Shown here piece after piece: positions 44,245 to 52,908 of a stretch of 64,000 nucleotides of DNA. Each line of letters begins with the position of its first letter. Positions within the stretch are counted from its first letter, which is position 1. Position numbers and translations under genes: made by a program. The notes under the pieces were generated by a model, which was given only the letters and a program-made list of their open reading frames with translations, did no database searches and had not been told where the DNA came from. Source of the DNA: Actinomycetota bacterium (GTDB lineage: Bacteria > Actinomycetota > Geothermincolia > Geothermincolales > RBG-13-55-18); contig JACIXD010000007.1 in NCBI GenBank assembly GCA_014360645.1, positions 62,001 through 126,000 of the forward strand, written 5' to 3'.

Positions 44245-46248
44245 TTGCTGAAGAAACTGCTCACGCCGCTCAAGGTCCACAACCTGGAACTCCGGAACCG
44301 CATGGTGATGACCGCCATGCACCTGAACTTCACCCCCGACGGGAGGGTGAACGACCGCATCGTGGCCTTCTACGAGGAGCGGGCACGGGGCGGCACCGGG
44401 CTCATCATCGTGGGAGGGAGCATCATCGACGATTACGCCGGAGCCTACTGGCTGCTGGACATGCGCGACGACTCCTGCATCGAGGGACATTCCATCCTCG
44501 CCGAGGCCATCAAGCGCCACGGGGCTGCGGCGGCCTGCCAGCTCTACCACGCCGGGCGCTACTCCCACTCCATGACCATGGAGGGGAGACAGGCGGTGGC
44601 CCCCTCGCCGGTGCGCTCCCGTTTCACCAACGAGGAACCGCGCGAGATGACGATCGAGGACATCGAGCGCACCATCCAGGCCTACGCGGAAGCGGCGCTG
44701 CGGGTGAAGAAGGCCGGGTACGACATGGTGGAGGTGCTGGCTTGCACGGGCTACCTCATCTGCCAGTTCCTCTCGCCGGTCACCAACCTGCGGACGGACG
44801 AGTACGGCGGCTCCTGGGAGAACCGCATGCGCTTCGGGCTGGAGGTGGCGGACGCGGTGCGCGCGGCGGTAGGCACCGACTTCACGGTGGGCTTCCGCAT
44901 CGCGGGCCACGACTACATCGAGGGCGGCAACACCAACCGGGAGTGGGCCCTCTTCGCCGCCGAGCTGGAGAAGCACGGGGTGGACCTCATCAACGTCACC
45001 GGCGGCTGGCATGAGACCAGGGTGCCGCAGCTCCCCATGTCCGTGCCCCGCGCCGGGCTGGCCTACCTCGCGGCGGGGGTCAAGCAGAAGGTGAACATCC
45101 CGGTCATCGCCTCCAACCGCATCAACGACGTCTTCGTGGCCGACGAGATACTGCGCATGGGCATGGCCGACCTGGTGGCCATGGCGCGCGGCCTCATCGC
45201 CGATCCCGAGATCGCCCTCAAGGCGGCCGAGGGGAGGTACGAGGAGATAACCCACTGCATAGGGTGCAACCAGGGCTGCTTCGACCATGTCTTCTACCTG
45301 CAGCCGGTAACCTGTATGCTCAACCCCCGCGCCGGGCGCGAACTCGAATACAAGCCGGAGCGGGCGAAGGCCCCGAAGCGCGTGGCGGTGGTGGGCGGGG
45401 GTCCCGCGGGCATGAAGGCCGCCCTGACCGCGGCCCAGCGCGGCCACGAGGTGACCCTTTTCGAGAAGAGCGACGTCCTGGGCGGACAGCTCAACCTCGC
45501 CGCCGTGCCGCCGGGGCGCGAGGAGTTCTGGACGGCTGTGGAGGACCTCGACGTCCAGCTGGACGGCGCGGGGGTGGAGCTCCGCCTGGAGACGGAGGCC
45601 ACGGCGGAGATGCTCAAGCGCGAGGGATTCGACGCCGTGGTGGTGGCCACGGGGGCGCGCCAGGCCGTCCCCCCCATCCCGGGAATCGATGGGCCCAACG
45701 TGGTCATGGCCTGGGACGTCCTGGAGGGCAGGGAGGACCCCGAGGGCAGCAACATCGTCATCATCGGGGGAGGCGCCGTGGGCTCGGAGACCGCCATGTA
45801 CGTGGCCAGCATCGGCACCATCTCCGGGGATACCCTTCTTTACCTCTTCATGAACAACGGCGAGGACGTGGAGACCCTGCGCGAGCTGTGCAGCCGCGGC
45901 ATCAAAAAGGTCACGGTCATCGAGATGCTGGACAAGGTATGCCGCGACGTCGGCATCTCCACCCGCTGGACCATCCTGCAGGACATGCGCAACCTCGGTA
46001 TAGAGATACGCAGGAACGCGGTGGCGAAGCGCATCGAGAAGGACAGGGTGGTCATCGACGTGGACGGCCGCGAGGAGGAGATCCCCGCCGACACGGTGAT
46101 CATCGCCGCCGGCTCGTGCCCCGCCGGTGAGCTTTACGAGGAGCTCAAGGATTCCGGCATGGATGTCTACGTGGTAGGCGACGCCAAGGCGGCTCGCAAG
46201 GCCATAGAGGCCATCCAGGAGGGTTACGAGGTCGGCCTCCGGATATAG
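44245..46248 (+). CDS. Old Yellow Enzyme/2,4-dienoyl-CoA reductase-type FMN-FAD oxidoreductase
   Basis: A 667-residue protein. The N-terminal TIM barrel binds FMN (LLTPLKVHNLELRNRMVM, LYHAGRYS, EVLACTGYLICQFLSPVTNLRTDEYGGSWENRMRF, FRIAGHDYIEGG). A Cys cluster (CIGCNQGC and later C) holds a 4Fe-4S centre. The C-terminal FAD/NAD half has VAVVGGGPAGMKAALTAAQRG and VIIGGGAVGSETAMY. TTG 44245, ten bases after AAGGAG, begins the conserved MLKKL-like start; ATG 44236 lies only one base after that site. It likely reduces an enoyl-CoA or similar bond. The neighbouring CoA-transferase is compatible with this. Confidence 0.92.
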   Translation: MLKKLLTPLKVHNLELRNRMVMTAMHLNFTPDGRVNDRIVAFYEERARGGTGLIIVGGSIIDDYAGAYWLLDMRDDSCIEGHSILAEAIKRHGAAAACQLYHAGRYSHSMTMEGRQAVAPSPVRSRFTNEEPREMTIEDIERTIQAYAEAALRVKKAGYDMVEVLACTGYLICQFLSPVTNLRTDEYGGSWENRMRFGLEVADAVRAAVGTDFTVGFRIAGHDYIEGGNTNREWALFAAELEKHGVDLINVTGGWHETRVPQLPMSVPRAGLAYLAAGVKQKVNIPVIASNRINDVFVADEILRMGMADLVAMARGLIADPEIALKAAEGRYEEITHCIGCNQGCFDHVFYLQPVTCMLNPRAGRELEYKPERAKAPKRVAVVGGGPAGMKAALTAAQRGHEVTLFEKSDVLGGQLNLAAVPPGREEFWTAVEDLDVQLDGAGVELRLETEATAEMLKREGFDAVVVATGARQAVPPIPGIDGPNVVMAWDVLEGREDPEGSNIVIIGGGAVGSETAMYVASIGTISGDTLLYLFMNNGEDVETLRELCSRGIKKVTVIEMLDKVCRDVGISTRWTILQDMRNLGIEIRRNAVAKRIEKDRVVIDVDGREEEIPADTVIIAAGSCPAGELYEELKDSGMDVYVVGDAKAARKAIEAIQEGYEVGLRI

Positions 46249-46353
46249 GGGTCATCCCCTGGATACGGAATGGATGTCCATGTCATGGGTTCCAGGGGCA
46301 CAGCGCCTTCATCCACGGCAAGAGAGAACGGGGCCGCCCACGTCATGACGGCT

Positions 46354-47079
46354 TTACGAGCCTGAACCCTTGTGTCGGTCGAGGGTAGTGCGGGCGCGGC
46401 GCACGAGGTCGGAGATGATGGCGTCCATCTTGAAGCCGTGCTCCACCACCGTATCCATCATCGCCTTCTGCTGCTCGTTCAGTGGACCGGCCTTCTCCTT
46501 GCCCACCGTGCCGGCGTAGGAGATGATCACCGTGAGCGGGGTGCGCAGGTCGTGGGACATCACGGAGCGGATCTCCTCCAGGGTCCGCAGGGCCTCCTCC
46601 AGGGCATCTTCACCGGAAGCGGTGACGGCCCTTTCGGGTCCCGCGGCTTTCCGGCCCTCTTCCCCCGCGCATCCTCCGGCCTCTTCCAGCCTGCCGGAAG
46701 CGATGAACTCCCGCACCTGCATGGGAAAGGCCTCGGGATCCACCGGCTTCTTGATGAAGCCGTCGAAGCGGGCCAGGACATCCTTCCTCTCCTCCTCCCT
46801 GATGGTGGCGCTCAGGGCCACCACGGGCACGTCCCGCAGCCCCGGCACGTCGCGCAATCCCTCGGCCAGCGAGCCGCCGCTTCTTCCCGGCATGTGCAGG
46901 TCGAGCAGGACGAGGTCCGGGCGGCGCCGTTCGGCGAAGCGCAGCGCCGCGTCCGCGTTCCCCGTGGCCATGACCTCGAACCCCACGGCCTCGAGTAGGC
47001 CGCGCACGATCTCGCGCTCCACACCGCTGTCGTCTATGTACAGGACCAGCTCTTTTCGCGTGTTCCTCATCTCCTGCAT
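46354..47079 (-). CDS. Response regulator-HisKA protein lacking an ATPase domain
   Basis: A 241-residue protein. A REC domain (LVLYIDDSGVERE, phospho-acceptor Asp in VLLDLHMPG, Lys in FIKKPVD) is followed by a linker and a HisKA dimerisation domain with the phospho-His motif SHDLRTPLTVI near residue 185. After the second HisKA helix the protein ends; no HATPase_c N, G1 or G2 box follows. It might dimerise, sequester phosphate, or be phosphorylated by another kinase. ATG 47079 is chosen as the closest to the REC domain; starts at 47121 and 47208 are possible, and none has a clear ribosome site. Confidence 0.8.
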   Translation of the reverse strand: MQEMRNTRKELVLYIDDSGVEREIVRGLLEAVGFEVMATGNADAALRFAERRRPDLVLLDLHMPGRSGGSLAEGLRDVPGLRDVPVVALSATIREEERKDVLARFDGFIKKPVDPEAFPMQVREFIASGRLEEAGGCAGEEGRKAAGPERAVTASGEDALEEALRTLEEIRSVMSHDLRTPLTVIISYAGTVGKEKAGPLNEQQKAMMDTVVEHGFKMDAIISDLVRRARTTLDRHKGSGS

Positions 47080-47352
47080 GATATCACCGTAGTTAACATC
47101 GGACGTCGCGTCATCGGGCATTAGCAAGCGCGGTACACCGCGTAAACCGGCATACAAAGACGCTCTCCCCTTCCTCCCGCCTCCCGCCGCCTTAGCGTCC
47201 TTTCCCATCCAATGACCGGTGCCGCCCGTGCAGAGGCGGGGCCGTGACTTTGACCGCCTTCCTTTCGCCTCCCGGCCGCGTTGCTCTATAATTCACCCCG
47301 TGACAGGTCCCGTTCATATACCGACAGCGACCTTGAAGGAGAGGTGCCTGGA

Positions 47353-47982
47353 TTGGATATCGTGACCTTCTGCGATTACGGGTTCGGGAGCAACACCTAC
47401 CTGGTGGTGAACGAGGAGCGCCGGGAAGCGGTGCTGGTGGACGCGGGCGTCGCGGCCTCCCAGGTCCTCGACCACCTGGAGAAGGAGGGGCTGGAGCTGA
47501 AAGCCATCCTGCTCACCCACGGCCACCCCGACCACCTTTTGAGCCTTAAGGAGATCGCCGACGCCACCGAGGCTCCGTGCTACATGCACCAGGAGGACGC
47601 CCGCCTGCTCGCGCACATCCCCCCCATGCTCCTGCGTATGCTGGGGCTGGAAAAGCTGGAGCTTCCCGAGGAGTTCCTGCCCCTGGAGGACGGGCAGGAG
47701 CTGGACCTTGCGGGCATGCGGTTCAAGGTGCTCCTCACCCCCGGCCATTCCGGCGGGAGCGTGTGTTTCCTGACCGACGGGGTGCTCTTCGCCGGCGACC
47801 TCATCTTCCGCGGCTCCATCGGGCGGACGGATTTTCCAGGCGGGTCCATGCAGACGCTGCTGCGCTCGGTGAAGGAGAAGGTCTTCACCCTCCCCAGCGA
47901 CACTCGCATCCTCCCCGGGCACATGGACGCCACCGTGGTGGGCTGGGAGAAGCGGACCAACCCCTTTCTCATGGGCATATGA
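47353..47982 (+). CDS. MBL-fold metallohydrolase
   Basis: A 209-residue glyoxalase II-like protein. It has the metal motif THGHPDH, then His in TPGHSGGS, Asp in LFAGDLIF and His in LPGHMD, a full metallo-beta-lactamase ligand set. TTG 47353 lies about seven bases after GAGGTG. Substrate unknown; hydroxyacylglutathione-type or persulfide-type thioester chemistry is typical for such short forms. Confidence 0.92.
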   Translation: MDIVTFCDYGFGSNTYLVVNEERREAVLVDAGVAASQVLDHLEKEGLELKAILLTHGHPDHLLSLKEIADATEAPCYMHQEDARLLAHIPPMLLRMLGLEKLELPEEFLPLEDGQELDLAGMRFKVLLTPGHSGGSVCFLTDGVLFAGDLIFRGSIGRTDFPGGSMQTLLRSVKEKVFTLPSDTRILPGHMDATVVGWEKRTNPFLMGI

Positions 47983-48085
47983 AGTCCGGGTCTGAAGGAA
48001 AATCCCTCCCCGCCGTGTAAGTTATCTCTGTAACGACACGTTGCGCGTCCCACAGGGACGCGGGCTTGAAAAGCGAGGGCGGGAA

Positions 48086-49102
48086 TTGCGCGTAGCAGAA
48101 ATGAGCCAGCAGAGGCGGATCATCGTATCCCTAGCGATCATCACCGCGCTGGTGGTCTTCGCGCCTTTCGGGTACATGCTCATCGAGGACATGAGCTACT
48201 CTGAGGCTCTGTACATGACGGTGATCACCGTTTCCACCGTCGGCTTCAAGGAGGTGAGGCCCCTGTCCACGGCGGGGATGTATTTCACCATCCTGGTCAT
48301 CGTCATCGGCGTCTTCGACCTCTTCTTCATCATCTCCAGCCTGATCACCTATACCTTCAAGGAGGCCTTCAGAGATACCCTGGGGAGGAGAAGGATGGAC
48401 CTGAGAATAAGGAAGCTGGAAGGCCACCACATCGTCTGCGGCTACGGCCGCGTGGGAGAGGTGGTGTGCGAGACCCTGGCAAGACACGGCGCCGATTTCG
48501 TGGTCATCGAGAAGGACCCCGAGCGCCTCTCCGAGGCCGAAGAGAGGGGATACCTGTTTCTGGAAGGCGACGCCACGGAGACGGAGACCCTGCTGCAGGC
48601 GGGGATAAGTAGAGCGAGGGGGATCGTCTGCGCCCTGGAGAGCGACGCCGACAACCTTTTCACCACCCTCACGGCGCGCTCCCTGAACCAGGAGGTGATG
48701 ATCGTGACCCGCTGCGTGAGCGCCGACTCCGTGGAGAAGCTGCAGTACGCGGGCGCGGACCGGGTGATCTCGCCCTACGCCATCAGCGGCAGGCGCATGG
48801 CGAGCTACCTGCTCCGGCCGGGGGTCTTCGACTACTTGGACCTGGTCTCGCACGGGGTCTCCCTCGATTACCGCCTGGAGGAACTCCAGGTGCAGCCCGG
48901 AGCGCGCCTCGCCGGCAGGACCATCGGAGAGATGGACATCAAGGCTCGCACCGGGGCCATGATCATCGCCGTGCGCAAGGAGAAGGGGGACAGCTTCAAC
49001 ACCAGCCCCGATAAGGACACCCGCCTGGATGCCGGCGACTTGCTCATAGCCCTGGGGACAGAAAAAGACCTCTCCGTGCTGGAGGAGCTGGCCATCTCCT
49101 GA
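48086..49102 (+). CDS. Two-TM potassium channel with RCK (TrkA-N/TrkA-C) domains
   Basis: A 338-residue protein. Two membrane segments (IIVSLAIITALVVFAPFGYML and FTILVIVIGVFDLFFIISSL) flank a pore loop whose filter reads TVGFKE rather than the usual TVGYGD. A RCK N domain follows (HHIVCGYGRVGEVVCETLARHG, FVVIEKDPE, LEGDATETETLLQAGI). A TrkA-C domain at the end has GARLAGRTIGEMDIKARTG and LIALGTEKDLSVLEEL. TTG 48086, near GAGGGCGGG, is used; ATG 48101 has no site. Gated by a cytosolic nucleotide or ion ligand. Confidence 0.9.
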   Translation: MRVAEMSQQRRIIVSLAIITALVVFAPFGYMLIEDMSYSEALYMTVITVSTVGFKEVRPLSTAGMYFTILVIVIGVFDLFFIISSLITYTFKEAFRDTLGRRRMDLRIRKLEGHHIVCGYGRVGEVVCETLARHGADFVVIEKDPERLSEAEERGYLFLEGDATETETLLQAGISRARGIVCALESDADNLFTTLTARSLNQEVMIVTRCVSADSVEKLQYAGADRVISPYAISGRRMASYLLRPGVFDYLDLVSHGVSLDYRLEELQVQPGARLAGRTIGEMDIKARTGAMIIAVRKEKGDSFNTSPDKDTRLDAGDLLIALGTEKDLSVLEELAIS

Positions 49103-49181
49103 AGGCGGGCCTGGGGTGCCCGGCAGACCACCGTATGTATTATCATGTATTACGAGCTTACAGCGTGCAGGAGGTGGGCCG

Positions 49182-50393
49182 TTGAGCGACATCGATCTTC
49201 TCGCCAGGCTTGCGGGCAAGGCCGCTTCCAGGATAATCCTTCTGGTCATGGACGGCCTCGGGGGGTTGCCCCACCCCGACACCGGCCTCACGGAACTGGA
49301 GACGGCGTGCACCCCGAACCTCGACGCGCTGGCGGCTGAATCGGCGTGCGGCCTCATCCACGCCATCGGGCCGGGCATAACGCCCGGAAGCGGGCCCGCG
49401 CACATGGCCCTCTTCGGATACGATCCCGTGAGGTTCGAGGTGGGCAGGGGGGTGCTCTCCGCCCTGGGGGTGGGGATGGACCTGGGTCCCGACGACCTGG
49501 CGGCGCGGGTGAACTTCTGCACCGTGGAGGGAGGGGTGATCACCGACCGGCGCGCGGGAAGGATCCCCACCGAGACCAACGCCCGCCTTTGCGAGAGACT
49601 TTCCGCCATCGCTCTCCCGGGGGTCAAGGTGGTCATCAGGCCGGAGAAGGAGCACCGCGCGGCCCTGGTCTTCACCGCGCCGGGGCTCTCCGACCGCGTC
49701 ACCGACACCGACCCCCAGAGGACCGGCCTTGCGCCCCTGCCGTGCGAGCCGCTTCCCGACGGGGGAGAGGAGGCCGAGCGCACCGCCTCCATCGTAAACT
49801 CCTACCTGGATCAGGCGAGGGAGGTGCTGGCGGACGAACACCCCGCCAACATGATCGTGACGCGCGGCTTCGCCAAGCTCCCCCATATCCCCAGGATGAC
49901 CGAACTCTACGGCCTGCGCGCGGCGGCCGTCGCCACCTACCCCATGTACCGTGCCGTGGCCAGGCTGGTGGGCATGGAGGTGCTGGACACCGGTCCCTCC
50001 TTCGCGGACCAGGTGGGGGCCCTGCGGGAGGCATGGGACGGCTACGACTATTTCTTCGTCCATTACAAGTACACCGACAGCCGGGGGGAGGACGGTGACT
50101 TCGATGCCAAGGTGGCGTGCATCGAGGAAGTGGATGCCGAGCTTCCGCGCCTGATGGAGCTGGATCCGGAGGTGCTGGTGGTGACCGGCGACCACTCCAC
50201 CCCCGCCCTGCTCAAGGGGCACAGCTGGCACCCCTCCCCCCTGCTGCTGCGCTCGCGCCGGGAGAGAAGCGACGGTGTTGAGAGCTTTGGAGAGACGGCG
50301 TGCCTGCGCGGATGCCTGGGCGTCTTTTCCGCCGTGGAGCTGCTGCCCCTCATGCTCGCCAACGCTGGGCGCCTGGAGAAGTTCGGCGCCTGA
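49182..50393 (+). CDS. apgM: Archaeal-type 2,3-bisphosphoglycerate-independent phosphoglycerate mutase
   Basis: A 403-residue alkaline-phosphatase-superfamily enzyme. The opening is LLVMDGLGGLPHPDTGLTELETA with a metal Asp; the catalytic Ser is in GSGPAHMALFGYDP. EVGRGVLSALGVGMDL and RVNFCTVEGGVITDRRAGRI mark the ApgM group, and metal ligands near the end lie in VVTGDHSTP and HSWHPSPLLL. It interconverts 3- and 2-phosphoglycerate in glycolysis or gluconeogenesis. TTG 49182 has GGAGGTG five bases upstream. Confidence 0.95.
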   Translation: MSDIDLLARLAGKAASRIILLVMDGLGGLPHPDTGLTELETACTPNLDALAAESACGLIHAIGPGITPGSGPAHMALFGYDPVRFEVGRGVLSALGVGMDLGPDDLAARVNFCTVEGGVITDRRAGRIPTETNARLCERLSAIALPGVKVVIRPEKEHRAALVFTAPGLSDRVTDTDPQRTGLAPLPCEPLPDGGEEAERTASIVNSYLDQAREVLADEHPANMIVTRGFAKLPHIPRMTELYGLRAAAVATYPMYRAVARLVGMEVLDTGPSFADQVGALREAWDGYDYFFVHYKYTDSRGEDGDFDAKVACIEEVDAELPRLMELDPEVLVVTGDHSTPALLKGHSWHPSPLLLRSRRERSDGVESFGETACLRGCLGVFSAVELLPLMLANAGRLEKFGA

Positions 50394-50474
50394 TATATCA
50401 ACGCGACCCCTGAGCCTCGCGACCTCTTCTTTCCGGCCTCGGACTTCACTGCCCGCCGCGCTCCACTGCCCCAT

Positions 50475-52604
50475 CTACTCGCCTATGAGCGAATCGCCGG
50501 GTGACAGGAAATCTTTCCTTATCCAGATATCGTTGCTGCCGACATATCTATAATGGATATAATTGGCATCAATATATTCCATGATCACGGGCAGCCTTTC
50601 GTGATTGTCCATGTCCGAAGCGCGGTTTGCCCAGTTGTCGTTGGAGTAGAGTATGAATTTGACGGGTTTGTTCTGCAGATCCTCGACCACCTCTTCCTGG
50701 TAGAAGTACGGCGCGGCAAGGGCGATCGCCAAAAAGCGTATCGGGCAGGGAACATCCAGCAGATAGTACCAAGACGCCTCGGAGGTGAGGGTCAGGAAAC
50801 GCTCTCCTTCCTCCAGGTTTTGCTTTATGAATGCCGCGGCTTCCTGATAATCCTCGGGAACGATCACATCGTCATGTACATGCAACGGGAAGTTGGCCTC
50901 GATGACCTCACGGTGATAGAGAACCGCCATGGATGAGTTGATGACGAATATGGCCGCGATGAAGGCGGCCGTGAAGCTTCGCAATGGCCCTCCCTCGCCT
51001 TGCGCGTAGGAGATCTCTTGCAGGTAACCGGCGAAAAAATATTTCGTAAGCATACAGAACAGGAAGAGATATGAGAATAACGCCGTATAGGACAGATGAT
51101 TGATGTCCGGACGATGCAGGATGCTTCTCAGGTAAACCACCGAGACAAGCCACATGCCGAGCTCGTCCAGGTGCACGCGCAGAAAAGCGCGGAGTCTCGT
51201 GCTGATCCTATCTCCTGCCCCGCGCAAACCCTTGATGGTCATGAGAACGAACCAGAAAGTGCCCAGCGCCGTGGGTAGCAGGAACTTCGCGTGACTCTTC
51301 GTAAGGATCCGACCGTCGAGCAGCGCATAATACCTGGGAAGCGTAAGAAACGCAAATCTGACAAACTCGACGAAGCCGTCCCTGATCACCATGCCGATCA
51401 AGGCAAGACCGAGAAAAACACCCAACCCGGAGCAGAACAGCATCTTTCGGCCGTATGCGGTGTTTCGAAAGAACAAGAAGTAGAGGGAGGGAAAGAGCAG
51501 GGCATATATGATTGTGAGGTAGGCCCCCCGGTCAACCGAATAGACGAGCGAGGCGAAAGGGACGAAAGAGAACAAGAATGCCGCCAGCCAGAGCCTGGTT
51601 GGACGGACAAGGCGACCCATGACATGACCGTGCAACGCCGTCAGTGAAAGAAGCCACGTAAACGTGGTTATGTCCCGCGGCAGGACGTTCAAAGAACGGG
51701 TAAACGTGTCGATTTCGAGCTTCGAGAGCGCAAAGAGGTAGATGGCCAGAAAGGCGGCGGGGAGGATGAACCCATAAGCCCGGCGCCGTAAGGAATGACA
51801 GAAGAAGAAGAGCGAGAACCCGAGAAGGACCACCTTGGAGGCAATACCTAGAGCCGTTTCGCCGGTGATCGGGAAAAGGGGCCGCAGGGTGGCGAAGAGA
51901 AGGGCGAAGGTCAACAGCGACAGGACGAGGTTGTTTCTTTGCATACGCAGAACAAGCAGGCCCATCAGGGCATAGGTCACGATCTTGAGGATCGATTCCA
52001 GGGTGCGGGACGCGCCTATGGACCGGCCGAACATCTTGAACGCCAATACCGACCTCAGGGGGTCCTGCACCATCCCGTGCACCATGACGAATCCCTTGTA
52101 TGGAACCTGTCCATGCATATACGAGACGGCCGTGCCGAGCGTTTCGCCATCGTGGACGGGATCGAAAGCCCCCAGATAGAAAGGAGTGCGTATCGACAAA
52201 GCCGCGAGTATGAAAATACCGATCAACAGGCATGCCCAGAAAAAGCCCCAGATCGAATCGCAAACACCGGACTCCTCGACTCTCGCCTCCGCCGTCTTAC
52301 CGGCGAAGAGAAATCCGTTTATCCTCCGGTTTCTCAACAAGAAGAGCAGTAACAGCAGCGCTGACGGCAGGAAGACCATGGTGGCAAGCCTGAGCGTATT
52401 GCTGCTCGGGTTATACCGTTGTCTTGGAAGCGCCCCGTTTACCGACCAGGGATTGCTGAAAGGAAGGCGTATCTTATCCCAAAAGATCAGGCTTATGATC
52501 ACACCTGCCGCGAATACCGCCGCCAGCGCCAGGTGCCTGAGGGAAGAAGTCTTCGCGATCGCCCTCAGGAAACCGCTATTCCCCTTCGTAGAGCAAGGCC
52601 TCAT
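50475..52604 (-). CDS. Large membrane protein, possible GT-C glycosyltransferase
   Basis: A 709-residue protein with about twelve to fourteen membrane segments. The first extracytoplasmic loop contains DPVHDGETLGTAVSYMHGQVPYKGF, an acidic DxxxDxE-type pattern at the site used by GT-C enzymes such as arabinosyl- and mannosyltransferases. The C-terminal ~160 residues are soluble (VPEDYQEAAAFIKQNLEEGERFLTL). ATG 52604 has GGAAGG nine bases upstream. The gene is AT-richer than its neighbours. It lies between apgM and the fdh operon with no related genes beside it. The function is inferred only from topology. Confidence 0.6.
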   Translation of the reverse strand: MRPCSTKGNSGFLRAIAKTSSLRHLALAAVFAAGVIISLIFWDKIRLPFSNPWSVNGALPRQRYNPSSNTLRLATMVFLPSALLLLLFLLRNRRINGFLFAGKTAEARVEESGVCDSIWGFFWACLLIGIFILAALSIRTPFYLGAFDPVHDGETLGTAVSYMHGQVPYKGFVMVHGMVQDPLRSVLAFKMFGRSIGASRTLESILKIVTYALMGLLVLRMQRNNLVLSLLTFALLFATLRPLFPITGETALGIASKVVLLGFSLFFFCHSLRRRAYGFILPAAFLAIYLFALSKLEIDTFTRSLNVLPRDITTFTWLLSLTALHGHVMGRLVRPTRLWLAAFLFSFVPFASLVYSVDRGAYLTIIYALLFPSLYFLFFRNTAYGRKMLFCSGLGVFLGLALIGMVIRDGFVEFVRFAFLTLPRYYALLDGRILTKSHAKFLLPTALGTFWFVLMTIKGLRGAGDRISTRLRAFLRVHLDELGMWLVSVVYLRSILHRPDINHLSYTALFSYLFLFCMLTKYFFAGYLQEISYAQGEGGPLRSFTAAFIAAIFVINSSMAVLYHREVIEANFPLHVHDDVIVPEDYQEAAAFIKQNLEEGERFLTLTSEASWYYLLDVPCPIRFLAIALAAPYFYQEEVVEDLQNKPVKFILYSNDNWANRASDMDNHERLPVIMEYIDANYIHYRYVGSNDIWIRKDFLSPGDSLIGE

Positions 52605-52908
52605 CGATCTGCCCTTCCATCAGAGCAAATACGCCGGCACCAACGCTCCCTTAAGATCGACCGCCTTTTTCAATGGGTTCGCCCGAGGACGACCTAAACC
52701 TCCATGTTTTTCCCTGGAACCCCAACCCAATATAAGGAGAGAAAAGAGGCCGGTGTCAAACAGCAGGACCTCATCTCGGCCTTGCTTATCAGTCCATGGC
52801 TTCTGTCAGTTCAAGCAGCAAAAGAGAGTTGCCGGAAAAGAGTGTCAGCTAGCCGATCTCGGATCCTCAGCCATTCTGCAGATCGATCCGAAGATCATGG
52901 TATTCAAT
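52605..52908. other. Gap between the membrane protein gene and fdhA
   Basis: There are 304 bases behind the end of the fdh operon and ahead of the membrane protein gene. Lower GC than the operon. It should hold the promoter of the membrane protein; I see no clear terminator for the operon. Confidence 0.4.

Noticed and set aside
44095-45447. A 450-residue open frame on the minus strand
   Set aside because: Antisense to the OYE-type oxidoreductase, whose frame has complete FMN, FeS and FAD motifs.
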